From: an uncultured Alphaproteobacteria bacterium
GTDB taxonomy: Bacteria; Pseudomonadota; Alphaproteobacteria; Rickettsiales; UBA1997
Assembly: GCA_903849835.1 (NCBI GenBank)
Contig: CAINKA010000010.1
Span: forward strand, 1 to 5,760
DNA: 5,760 nucleotides
Reading direction: 5' to 3'
In this document: positions 1 to 5,753 of the stretch, one piece after another
Layout of the letters: each line of letters begins with the position of its first letter
Numbering within the stretch: the stretch's first letter is position 1
Notes under the pieces: model-generated
What the model was told of the DNA's origin: nothing
What the model saw: the letters and a program-made list of their open reading frames with translations, nothing else
Database searches by the model: none
Made by a program: the position numbers and the translations under genes

Positions 1-318
1 AATCAGGCGGGATTGTTATCGAAGGAGGTTTCTAAAATTAGCAAAAAATTATTTATTCCGGATTTTTTGATTCGAGTGAAAAACACTAGACCGCAGATTG
101 AGCTTAGAAAGAAGCAGCGCGAGAAGAATCTGAAGCGAGCATTTTTAGTGAATAAAAAATATCGCGAGCTGGTGAAGGGAAAGAAAATTTTATTGGTTGA
201 TGATGTGATGACGACAGGTGCGACGTTGGAAAATTCTGCGAAGGAATTGAAGCGCAGAGGCGCGAGAGAGGTGCTGGTTTTAACGATTGCGAAAACGGTG
301 TTTCGCTCCTCGCAATGA
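1..318 (+). CDS. comF: ComF family protein (phosphoribosyltransferase fold), 5'-truncated by the window
   Basis: The reading frame is open from base 1 (N-Q-A-G-L-L-S-K-E-V), matching the ComF stretch that normally reads RGFNQA-x-LA, so the N-terminal half lies outside the window and the TTG at 13 is not a real start. About 105 codons are visible before TGA at 316-318. Diagnostic parts are the R-x-x-Q..L..R..N...AF block (nt 88-150) and the PRPP-binding loop ILLVDDVMTTGAT (nt 187-225), where the two Asp and the TTGAT turn are intact. The C-terminus at LTIAKTV is where ComF proteins usually end, so the 3' end looks complete. ComF proteins are linked to DNA uptake in competent bacteria. In many alphaproteobacteria the family is present without proven competence, so the role here is inferred. 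The gene converges on the amidase at 403-1218. Confidence 0.9.
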   Translation, partial: NQAGLLSKEVSKISKKLFIPDFLIRVKNTRPQIELRKKQREKNLKRAFLVNKKYRELVKGKKILLVDDVMTTGATLENSAKELKRRGAREVLVLTIAKTVFRSSQ

Positions 319-341
319 ATTCAATGTTAAATGAATTCATT
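314..341. repeat. Small AT-rich inverted repeat just after the comF stop
   Basis: AATGAATTCA (314-323) is repeated in inverse orientation as TGAATTCATT (332-341) around an 8-base loop; each arm contains GAATTC. It overlaps the comF stop codon and abuts the larger palindrome at 341-413. It is low in GC and has no T tract after it, so it is a weak candidate for an intrinsic terminator by itself. It may add to the stem-rich 3' end of the comF transcript. Confidence 0.45.
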
Positions 342-413
342 GTCATGCTGAGCTTGTCGAAGCATGGTTCAGGCCACTGCCCAGAATCATGCTTCGACAA
401 GCTTAGCATGACA
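341..413. repeat. Dispersed palindromic repeat, copy A
   Basis: Two 25-base arms at 342-366 and 388-412 are reverse complements with a single mismatch, extended by a T-A pair at 341/413. The left-arm core is GCTTGTCGAAGCATG. The 21-base centre (367-387) is itself partly self-complementary (GTTC..GAAT, GG..CC), so nearly the whole unit can fold into one hairpin. It sits between the convergent comF and amidase genes, and its right arm encodes the last three amidase residues (MSC) and the stop. The same arm sequence recurs at 702-726, 763-783, 4246-4270, 4295-4319 and 5729-5753, which shows that it is an interspersed repeat family rather than a single hairpin. Confidence 0.92.
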
Positions 414-1218
414 TTAGCTCTAAACTCCAAACATCCGACTCTTCTCCTAAAAACCGCCGATTAAAAACTCTCGTTAAGGCTTGCATTTCCTCGTCAAATT
501 CATCATTCAAATTCACAACTCGATAACCGAATTCTCGCAAATTTTCTTTTATTTTTTTTATCTCTGAATTTTTTTCTCCGAGTTTAAATTTTTTTCCGGC
601 AGAAAATTCTGGAAAAATTCCGACGCCATTTTTAGCCAAAAATTTCCAATCAAAAAGATGTGACGGGTCTTGTTTTCGGTTGAGACATTCTTCAATGCAA
701 TCATGCTTCGACAGGCTCAGCATGACACTATTTTTTCCACCACCTACCAAGTCATCACTGTTGTCATCCTGAGCTTGTCGAAGAGTGTGTTTTGAAAAAT
801 AAGCCACGTCCGAATGCCCAACGACATTCCGCGCTTCAATCCCATATTTTGCGATTAAATATTTGCAGAGCTCAACTCCTGCCTGCATTTGCGCCGCTTC
901 AAATTTTTTGGTAAAAGGTGCGGAATTAATAAATTCAATGCCGATCGAATTTTTATTAACTCCATCACAACCGCGCCAGAAGCTAACTCCGGCGTGGTAG
1001 GCAATATCATTTTCATCAACCAATTCAAAAATTTTCCCTGACTCATCAATTAAAAAATGCGCGCTGACTTTATGTTCCAAAAGCTGATCTATCGCATGTT
1101 CGACCGAGTTTGCTTCGATGTGATGCAAAACTAAAAAATCAATTTTTCTTGGTGAAAAAACTTTTTCAAAAAATTCTAAAATTTTTTTTGACTGGTTAAT
1201 TTGCATAAATTTTGACAT
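403..1218 (-). CDS. N-acetylmuramoyl-L-alanine amidase (Amidase_2, AmpD/AmiD-like) with a C-terminal peptidoglycan-binding-like region
   Basis: The 271-residue protein should cleave the amide bond between MurNAc and L-Ala of peptidoglycan or anhydro-muropeptides using one zinc. Visible motifs are LHHIEA (His32, first zinc ligand), a YHAGVSFWRG block (74-83), SIGIEF with the likely catalytic Glu95, GHSDVA (His135, second ligand) and RKQDPSHLFDW (Asp184, third ligand). Residues 218-260 (IKKIKENLREFGY...FNRRF) resemble the C-terminal PG-binding domain of AmiD. No signal peptide is seen, which favours a cytoplasmic recycling role, though this is inference. The ATG at 1218 has only weak purines upstream (AAGAA); Met5 is an alternative start. 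Two oddities stand out. In AmpD and AmiD the second and third ligands are 10 residues apart, but here they are 49 apart, and the surplus (about 141-179) is encoded by a palindromic repeat. The C-terminus and stop also lie in another repeat copy, so the end of the PG-binding domain may be trimmed. Activity is therefore uncertain. Confidence 0.9.
   Translation of the reverse strand: MSKFMQINQSKKILEFFEKVFSPRKIDFLVLHHIEANSVEHAIDQLLEHKVSAHFLIDESGKIFELVDENDIAYHAGVSFWRGCDGVNKNSIGIEFINSAPFTKKFEAAQMQAGVELCKYLIAKYGIEARNVVGHSDVAYFSKHTLRQAQDDNSDDLVGGGKNSVMLSLSKHDCIEECLNRKQDPSHLFDWKFLAKNGVGIFPEFSAGKKFKLGEKNSEIKKIKENLREFGYRVVNLNDEFDEEMQALTRVFNRRFLGEESDVWSLELMSC
702..783. repeat. Dispersed palindromic repeat, copy B, inserted in frame in the amidase gene
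   Basis: Arm 702-726 (same sequence as the right arm of copy C) and arm 763-783 (a 21-base form, GTCATCCTGAGCTTGTCG then AAG) are reverse complements over 21 bases with two mismatches, separated by 36 bases. Relative to copies A and C the arms are in the opposite order, facing outward. Read on the - strand they give LRQAQDD (amidase residues 146-152) and VMLSLSKHD (165-173). The frame stays open through the element and the amidase motifs resume directly after it at NRKQDP. Confidence 0.9.
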
Positions 1219-1310
1219 TAAAAATTCTTAAAACTAGCTTGCGAGAGACCATAAGGGTCGCACCTACAGAGGGATGATCTCAAACGTAAAATCAAAAAAA
1301 AATTTCAAAA
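1219..1310. promoter_or_regulatory. Divergent spacer presumed to hold the amidase and maeB promoters
   Basis: The 92 bases separate the starts of two divergent genes, so both promoters should lie here or just inside the amidase start. The flanks are very AT-rich, while 1241-1281 is a GC-richer island with an imperfect inverted repeat: GAGACCA at 1245-1251 against TGATCTC at 1275-1281 (one mismatch), plus GGT-CGC-ACC at 1256-1264. A TTGACA at 1212-1217 with TAGCTT 17 bases later (1235-1240) is a poor sigma-70 match for the + strand. No convincing -10 box or Shine-Dalgarno sequence is seen before either gene. Confidence 0.35.
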
Positions 1311-3614
1311 ATGGCTACTAAAAAAGACGCGGCAAAAATCAGTGCGGCTGCTAAAACAGCAACAAAAAATTCTAAAGATCTCGAAGCTTTGCGCTTCCAT
1401 ATCCAAGGCCAACCCGGAAAAGTTGCGATGCATGCAACTAAGCCACTCAACACTCAACGCGATCTCGCCCTCGCTTACTCCCCCGGTGTTGCAATCCCAT
1501 GTTTGGAAATTCAAAAGAATCCTGATCTCGCTTACGATTACACTGCGAAAGGAAATTACGTTGCGGTTATCTCCAACGGCACCGCGGTTCTCGGGCTTGG
1601 AAATCTTGGCGCACTTGCCGGGAAACCCGTAATGGAAGGCAAATCAGTTTTGTTCAAACGCTTCGCCGACATTGATTCCGTCGACATCGAAGTCGCCACT
1701 GAAGATGCTGATGAATTCATCAATGCCGTAAAATATTTGGGGCCAACTTGGGGCGGCATCAACCTTGAAGACATCAAGGCTCCGGAATGTTTCATCATCG
1801 AAAGCAAGCTTCGCGCAATCATGGATATTCCAGTTTTTCACGATGACCAACACGGAACTGCAATCGTCTCTGCGGCTGGCATTATCAACGCTCTGCACAT
1901 TTCCGGCAAAAAATTTAAAGATTTAAAAGTGATCGTGAATGGCGCGGGAGCTGCCGGCATCGCCTGTCTCGAACTTTTGAAAGCGATGGGATTGCCGCAT
2001 GAAAATGCAATTCTCTGCGACACGAAAGGCACGATTTACAAAGGCAGAACAGAAGGCATGAATCAGTGGAAATCTGCTCACGCCGTCAACACTAAAGCTC
2101 GCACACTTGCTGAAGCGATGAAAGGCGCGGACGTGTTTCTAGGTCTCTCGGTCAAAGGTGCGGTGACGAAAGAAATGGTGAAATCGATGGCAAAAAATCC
2201 GGTGATTTTTGCGATGGCAAATCCTGATCCTGAAATCACTCCCGAAGAAGTTCATGCTTGCCGCAACGACGCAATCGTTGCCACAGGCCGCTCTGACTAC
2301 GAAAACCAAGTCAATAACGTGATGGGCTTCCCCTACATTTTCCGCGGCGCTCTTGATGTCCGCGCTTCAACCATCAACGAAGAAATGAAAATTGCGGCGG
2401 CGCATGCAATCGCTTCGCTTGCTCGCGAACATGTTCCTGACGAAGTCGTGAAGGCTTACGGCGGCCGCGATTTGAAGTTCGGAAAACATTACATCATCCC
2501 AACTCCATTCGATGCGCGCTTGATTCAAGTGGTGCCAATTGCAGTCGCGAAAGCTGCGGTTGAAACTGGAGTTGCACGCAAGCCAATCAAAGATTGGGAA
2601 GCTTATCGCAAACAACTTCAAGCACGTCGCGATCCTACAGTGAACAGCCTCGAAGTGATTTTCAAAAAACTCGAAAATGCGCCGAAAAAAGTTATTTTTG
2701 CCGAAGGTGAGCAGCCAGAAATTATTCGCGTTGCTGCAATGTGGCGCGACAATGGCTACGGAAAACCAATCCTCATTGGCAAAGAAAAAATTATTTTGGC
2801 GAACATGAAAGAAGCTAATGTTTCTGCGGATGGAATCGAAATCTATAACGCGTCAATTTCCGACGAAAATTCCAAATTTACCGATCACCTCTACAAAAAA
2901 TTGCAGCGCGAAGGTGTGTTGCGCTCTGATTGCGCACGCATGATTAAAAATGATCGCAACATTTTCGCCGCATCGATGCTTGCTTGTGGACATGGCGATG
3001 CGCTGGTGACGGGCCTTACTCGCGGCTATCGCAAATCACTGACCGATGTCTGGAAAGTTATCAAAAATAAAAAAGATAAAATCCTCCTCGGCGTCTCGAT
3101 GGTGATCTCAAAAGGCAGAACAATTTTTATTTCTGACACTGCTTGTTCCGAACTTTCCTCGTCCGAACATCTCGCAAATATCGCAATTCAAACTGCTGCA
3201 AAAGTGCGCGGAATGGGTTATGAACCACGCGTTGCTTTTCTTTCATTTTCGAATTTTGGCAGTGCTTTGAAGACAGAATCAAGTCGCGTGAAGCATGCGG
3301 TGGAGCTGCTTGATGGCATGAAAGTAAATTTTGAGTATGACGGAGAAATGACTGCAGACGTGGCTTTAAACATGGATAAAATGTCGCGCTATCCCTTCTG
3401 CCGCTTAACCGCGCCGGCAAATATTTTAATCTGCCCAGGACTCCACTCCGCAAGCATCGCCACAAAACTTCTCGAAGAAGTCGGTAATTGCACCGTGATC
3501 GGCCCGATCTTGGACGGCTTCGAAAAATCAGTTCAAATCGTGACAATGCGTTCATCGATCAATGACATTTTAAACATGGCGGCAATAGCTGCTGTTGGAG
3601 CTTCTTCAAAATAA
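1311..3614 (+). CDS. maeB: NADP-dependent malic enzyme, MaeB type (malic enzyme fused to a phosphotransacetylase-like domain)
   Basis: The 767-residue cytoplasmic enzyme converts L-malate plus NADP+ to pyruvate, CO2 and NADPH, linking the TCA cycle to pyruvate and reducing power. The malic enzyme part covers roughly residues 25-430: AYSPGVA with the likely catalytic Tyr56, GKPVMEGK with Lys111 (55 residues on), metal ligands in NLED (153-154) and FHDDQHGT (Asp178/179), the Rossmann turn NGAGAAG (210-216), FAMANPDPEI (300-309) and ATGRSDYENQVNNVMGFP (324-341). Residues about 445-767 form a Pta-like domain (FAEGE 463-467; SFSNFGS 645-651; GPILDGFEKSVQIV 731-744). In MaeB proteins this domain is known to have a regulatory role, sensing acetyl-CoA, rather than transacetylase activity. 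The length is normal for the family. The N-terminus has an Ala/Lys-rich lead of about 20 residues before the conserved part, and the ATG has no Shine-Dalgarno, only A-rich sequence. It is followed after 15 bases by the Gly-rich gene, probably on the same transcript. Confidence 0.96.
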   Translation: MATKKDAAKISAAAKTATKNSKDLEALRFHIQGQPGKVAMHATKPLNTQRDLALAYSPGVAIPCLEIQKNPDLAYDYTAKGNYVAVISNGTAVLGLGNLGALAGKPVMEGKSVLFKRFADIDSVDIEVATEDADEFINAVKYLGPTWGGINLEDIKAPECFIIESKLRAIMDIPVFHDDQHGTAIVSAAGIINALHISGKKFKDLKVIVNGAGAAGIACLELLKAMGLPHENAILCDTKGTIYKGRTEGMNQWKSAHAVNTKARTLAEAMKGADVFLGLSVKGAVTKEMVKSMAKNPVIFAMANPDPEITPEEVHACRNDAIVATGRSDYENQVNNVMGFPYIFRGALDVRASTINEEMKIAAAHAIASLAREHVPDEVVKAYGGRDLKFGKHYIIPTPFDARLIQVVPIAVAKAAVETGVARKPIKDWEAYRKQLQARRDPTVNSLEVIFKKLENAPKKVIFAEGEQPEIIRVAAMWRDNGYGKPILIGKEKIILANMKEANVSADGIEIYNASISDENSKFTDHLYKKLQREGVLRSDCARMIKNDRNIFAASMLACGHGDALVTGLTRGYRKSLTDVWKVIKNKKDKILLGVSMVISKGRTIFISDTACSELSSSEHLANIAIQTAAKVRGMGYEPRVAFLSFSNFGSALKTESSRVKHAVELLDGMKVNFEYDGEMTADVALNMDKMSRYPFCRLTAPANILICPGLHSASIATKLLEEVGNCTVIGPILDGFEKSVQIVTMRSSINDILNMAAIAAVGASSK

Positions 3615-3620
3615 TTTTTT

Positions 3621-3627
3621 AGGGGAA
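3621..3627 (+). promoter_or_regulatory. Ribosome binding site of the Gly-rich gene
   Basis: AGGGGAA lies two bases before the ATG at 3630, with its GGGG core 5 bases upstream. It is the only clear Shine-Dalgarno sequence in the window and fixes the start of the 137-residue gene. It lies in the 15-base gap after the maeB stop, where no terminator is seen, so co-transcription with maeB is likely. Confidence 0.6.
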
Positions 3628-3629
3628 AT

Positions 3630-4043
3630 ATGGCAGAGCAATATGACTCACACATGGCGATGGAGGGATTGATTAAATCATCTTCTACTTCTCACAACAA
3701 TGTCCATTCCGGAGCTTCTGCCGGAGGCGGTGACGGTTTGTTTGGAAAAATGGGAGGATCTATTCAGATGATGGGTGAGAGCCAAGGAATTGGTGTTCCG
3801 GGAGCTGGACCGGGAATGGATGGTTTTTTTGCATCAGTGAATGCAAATGCATTTCTGAATGGCGAGGTGGTAAAAGCGATGGAAGGAGTCGTGAGCCATC
3901 AAGCAGGCGGTGAATTAAAAATTTCAGATGCTGGCCTCAATAACACGGGACAAGGTTTATCAGGAGCGGCTCCGTTAAAAGCACCGGTAACAATCAACGC
4001 CCCAGGAATGGTCGGCGGACAAGGCGGAGGCCAAGAGCACTAG
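3630..4043 (+). CDS. Gly-rich, probably disordered protein of unknown function
   Basis: I do not recognise this 137-residue protein. About 22% of residues are Gly (30), with nine Met, and there is no Arg, Cys or Trp. Gly-rich stretches lie at both ends (SAGGGDG near 30-36; MVGGQGGGQEH at the C-terminus). The more structured middle (FFASVNANAFLNGEVVKAMEGVV, about 66-88) could form a helix. There is no signal peptide and no membrane segment. It is likely a real gene because it has a strong ribosome binding site, sits 15 bases after maeB, and its TAG stop shares its G with the GTG start of the SDHAF4-like gene. The context hints at a link to C4 metabolism or to the downstream assembly factor, but this is only positional. 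The composition recalls low-complexity or surface/structural proteins; no function is assigned. Confidence 0.75.
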   Translation: MAEQYDSHMAMEGLIKSSSTSHNNVHSGASAGGGDGLFGKMGGSIQMMGESQGIGVPGAGPGMDGFFASVNANAFLNGEVVKAMEGVVSHQAGGELKISDAGLNNTGQGLSGAAPLKAPVTINAPGMVGGQGGGQEH

Positions 4044-4228
4044 TGAAATTTGAAAAAGAAAAATCCGAAGAAAAAAAATGTGGTGAATCTTGTGGCTGTG
4101 TTGATGCAAAAGATGATCAAAAAATCGAAGAAAAAAAATCTGCAGAAAAAATTGCTGATAAAAAAATCGAATCAGATCCAACGCGTTTTGGTGATTGGCA
4201 GGTGAATTGTCGGGCGATTGATTTTTAA
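4043..4228 (+). CDS. DUF1674/SDHAF4-like protein (succinate dehydrogenase assembly factor 4 family)
   Basis: The 61-residue protein ends in DPTRFGDWQVNCRAIDF (45-61), which matches the C-terminal signature of DUF1674/SDHAF4 (PTRYGDWE-x-x-GR-x-x-DF). In eukaryotes SDHAF4 binds flavinylated SdhA and promotes its assembly into complex II; a like role in bacteria is inferred. Residues 1-44 are a highly charged Lys/Glu linker, expected to be disordered. It carries a Cys cluster, C13-GES-C17-G-C19, that I do not know as a family feature. A further Cys56 stands where Gly is usual. The GTG start at 4043 overlaps the preceding TAG by one base, suggesting translational coupling; GGCGGAGG at 4023-4030 is a rather distant Shine-Dalgarno. 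No ATG is available, and the first Lys-rich residues make other starts hard to exclude. It is probably the last gene of the maeB transcript, since a hairpin with a T tract follows. Confidence 0.85.
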   Translation: MKFEKEKSEEKKCGESCGCVDAKDDQKIEEKKSAEKIADKKIESDPTRFGDWQVNCRAIDF

Positions 4229-4240
4229 CAAACGTCAATC

Positions 4241-4325
4241 TCAATGTCATGCTGAGCTTGTCGAAGCATGATTCCATGGCGCGGTGCCTAGAATCATGCT
4301 TCGACAGGCTCAGCATGACCATTGA
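4241..4325. repeat. Dispersed palindromic repeat, copy C
   Basis: Arms 4246-4270 and 4295-4319 are 25 bases each and are reverse complements with one mismatch (A/G). The stem continues outward through TCAAT (4241-4245) and ATTGA (4321-4325) past a one-base bulge. The 24-base centre (4271-4294) also pairs with itself (ATTC..GAAT, GGC..GCC). It is the longest and best-preserved copy in the window and starts 12 bases after the SDHAF4-like stop codon. Confidence 0.93.
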
Positions 4326-4335
4326 TGGTTTTTTT
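4246..4335 (+). terminator. Probable intrinsic terminator formed by repeat copy C and a T tract
   Basis: The strong hairpin of copy C is followed after a few bases (its outer stem ends at 4325) by seven T residues at 4329-4335. This hairpin-plus-U-tract layout directly downstream of the last gene of the maeB set suggests that the mobile repeat serves as its terminator. The stem is much longer than in a usual terminator, and the function is inferred from layout only. Confidence 0.5.
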
Positions 4336-4361
4336 ACACACACTAACCTTCTCTCTCGTTC

Positions 4362-4465
4362 CACCAATGCAGGACGGGGTTTGTAACCCCGTCCTCACGT
4401 TCAGTTCCTAGTTAATTTTTACATGAACATGTGGACTTGGTTACAAACCCCGTCCTGCATTGGTG
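4362..4465. mobile_element. 104-base element with perfect 27-bp inverted ends (MITE-like)
   Basis: Bases 4362-4388 and 4439-4465 are perfect reverse complements (core GCAGGACGGGGTTTGTAA). Inside the left arm a second palindrome, AGGACGGGGTT at 4371-4381 against AACCCCGTCCT at 4385-4395, forms an 11-bp stem with a 3-base loop. The same AACCCCGTCCT recurs in the right arm at 4446-4456, so the left arm can pair with either partner. The 50-base loop holds ACATG-AA-CATGT (4421-4432). The right end runs into a small palindrome, TTGGTGTTACACCAA (4460-4474). It has no coding capacity and no clear target-site duplication. It is unrelated in sequence to the other repeat family and lies in the convergent spacer, so it may be a non-autonomous mobile element or a bidirectional transcription barrier. 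Confidence 0.75.
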
Positions 4466-4478
4466 TTACACCAAAAAA

Positions 4479-5714
4479 CTAAACTTTAATTCCACTCACC
4501 TTTCCAATCGCCGCAAAAGTCATCTTCGATCCAGCAAAAATTTTCTCCGCTAATTTCGTCACATCCGCCTTCTTCACCGCCAAAACTTTTTTCATCACTT
4601 CCTGATCCGGAATCAAACGGCCGTGAGATAAAATTTCGCCGCCGAGTCTTTGCATTCTGGTGCTAGTGCTCTCTTTCGCCATTAACAACCCCGCTTCGAA
4701 CTGCGTCCTCACTCGCTGCAATTCTTTATCCGAAATTTTTTCGCAGATTTTTTTTATCTCACCAGAAGTTGCAGAAATTAATTCGTTAGTTTTTTCCGGC
4801 GTTGTTCCAGCGTAAATTCCAAAAATTCCGGCATCGAAATGCGAGTGATTGAAAGCGTAAATCGAGTAAGCCAAGCCGCGCTGTTCACGCACTTCTTGGA
4901 AAAGTCGCGATGACATTCCTCCGCCCAAAATCATCGCCAAAATTTGCGCGGCGTAATAGTTTGGATCGAGATAGGACAAGCCTTTAAAGCCCATCACCAA
5001 ATTAATTTGTTCGAGTTTTTTTTCTTTTCTGAAATCACCACCGCGATATTTTGGAGCCTCGCAAAGCTTGATTTCATTAGTCCCAAGCGAGGTAAAATAT
5101 TTCTTCACCCACTTCACCAAATCTTTTTCTTTAATATTTCCCGCCGCAACCACTGCCATGTTTTTGTAGTTGTACTGCTTGCCGATGTAATCCGAAAAAT
5201 GCTCGCGCGAAAATTTTTTAATATTTTTTACTGGCCCGAGAATCGAACGCCCAAGCGGTTGATCGGGGTAAGCAGTTTCCTGAAAATAATCAAAAACAAT
5301 GTCGTCGGGAGTGTCGTTGGTCATTGCGATTTCTTGCAAAATTACGCCGCGTTCTTTTTCCAATTCAACTTTGTCGAAGGTGGAATTTTGCAAAATGTCG
5401 GCAAGAAATTCGACGGCGAACTCGGCATGCTTCTTTAAAACCTTAGCGTAATAAACCGTTTTTTCTTTCGAAGTGTAAGCATTAATGCGCCCGCCAATTC
5501 CTTCAAATTCTTCGGCGATTTGCTTTGCGCTTCTCTTTGCTGTGCCCTTAAAAGCCATGTGTTCAAGGAAATGCGAAATGCCGTTAATCGCTGGAATTTC
5601 GTTGCGCGAACCAGTGTTGACGAAGACGCCAACCGAGACGGTTTCGACGTCTTTCATTTCGTCGGTGGCAACGCGAAGACCGGATGGGAGGGTTGTGATT
5701 TGTTGTTTTGACAT
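4479..5714 (-). CDS. M16B-family zinc metallopeptidase (processing-peptidase-like)
   Basis: The 411-residue protein has the inverted zinc motif HFLEH (His48, Glu51, His52) in the context GISHFLEHMAFKGT, nearly identical to the beta subunit of mitochondrial processing peptidase. The third ligand is Glu128 in LQEIAM, 76 residues after His52 as expected for the family. The second half (from about 210) is the inactive M16 domain, with GGGMSSRLFQEVREQRGLAYS (264-284) carrying the conserved Arg/Tyr pair and an AGIFGIYAGT strand (295-304). The length is normal for bacterial M16B proteins, which act as homodimers with both roles on one chain. Substrates in bacteria are poorly defined; peptide or leader-peptide cleavage is likely. 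No signal peptide is seen, so it is probably cytoplasmic. The ATG at 5714 gives the typical start (M-x5-TTLPSGLRV), but it has no Shine-Dalgarno: a T-rich stretch precedes it, and a repeat arm begins 14 bases upstream. It converges on the maeB set. Confidence 0.95.
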   Translation of the reverse strand: MSKQQITTLPSGLRVATDEMKDVETVSVGVFVNTGSRNEIPAINGISHFLEHMAFKGTAKRSAKQIAEEFEGIGGRINAYTSKEKTVYYAKVLKKHAEFAVEFLADILQNSTFDKVELEKERGVILQEIAMTNDTPDDIVFDYFQETAYPDQPLGRSILGPVKNIKKFSREHFSDYIGKQYNYKNMAVVAAGNIKEKDLVKWVKKYFTSLGTNEIKLCEAPKYRGGDFRKEKKLEQINLVMGFKGLSYLDPNYYAAQILAMILGGGMSSRLFQEVREQRGLAYSIYAFNHSHFDAGIFGIYAGTTPEKTNELISATSGEIKKICEKISDKELQRVRTQFEAGLLMAKESTSTRMQRLGGEILSHGRLIPDQEVMKKVLAVKKADVTKLAEKIFAGSKMTFAAIGKVSGIKV

Positions 5715-5728
5715 GTGTAAAAAAAGTC

Positions 5729-5753
5729 GTCATGCTGAGCCTGTCGAAGCATG
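5729..5753. repeat. Dispersed palindromic repeat, copy E (one arm, window edge)
   Basis: The 25 bases match the left arms of copies A and C except for one base (CCTGTCG instead of CTTGTCG). It starts 14 bases upstream of the M16 start codon, so it lies in the leader or promoter region of that gene. The partner arm, if present, would lie beyond base 5760. Confidence 0.85.

Noticed and set aside
314..341. Intrinsic terminator for comF
   Set aside because: The stem is nearly all A/T and no T tract follows; kept only as an inverted repeat.
104..430. 108-codon - strand open frame over the comF end
   Set aside because: It overlaps the comF PRPP loop region on the other strand, and its N-terminal part is the translated repeat; no family features.
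341..783. CRISPR-like array from repeated 25-base arms
   Set aside because: Arms alternate in orientation, spacing is irregular, the intervening sequence is partly coding, and the same arms recur kilobases away; these are dispersed palindromes.
1212..1240. Sigma-70 promoter TTGACA-17-TAGCTT for maeB
   Set aside because: The -35 match is created by the complement of the amidase start (ATGTCAA) and the -10 matches only three positions, so it was not listed as a feature of its own.
3127..3555. 142-codon - strand open frame
   Set aside because: It is antisense to the Pta-like domain of maeB, is Arg/Ser/Leu-rich and has no recognisable domain.
3975..4367. 130-codon - strand open frame
   Set aside because: It runs antisense over two better-supported genes and through repeat copy C (its MLSLSKHD is the repeat), with no ribosome binding site or family motif.
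4944..5438. 164-codon + strand open frame
   Set aside because: It lies wholly antisense to the M16 peptidase, whose motifs are intact; the Phe/Ile-rich translation is the usual shadow of a Lys/Glu-rich gene.
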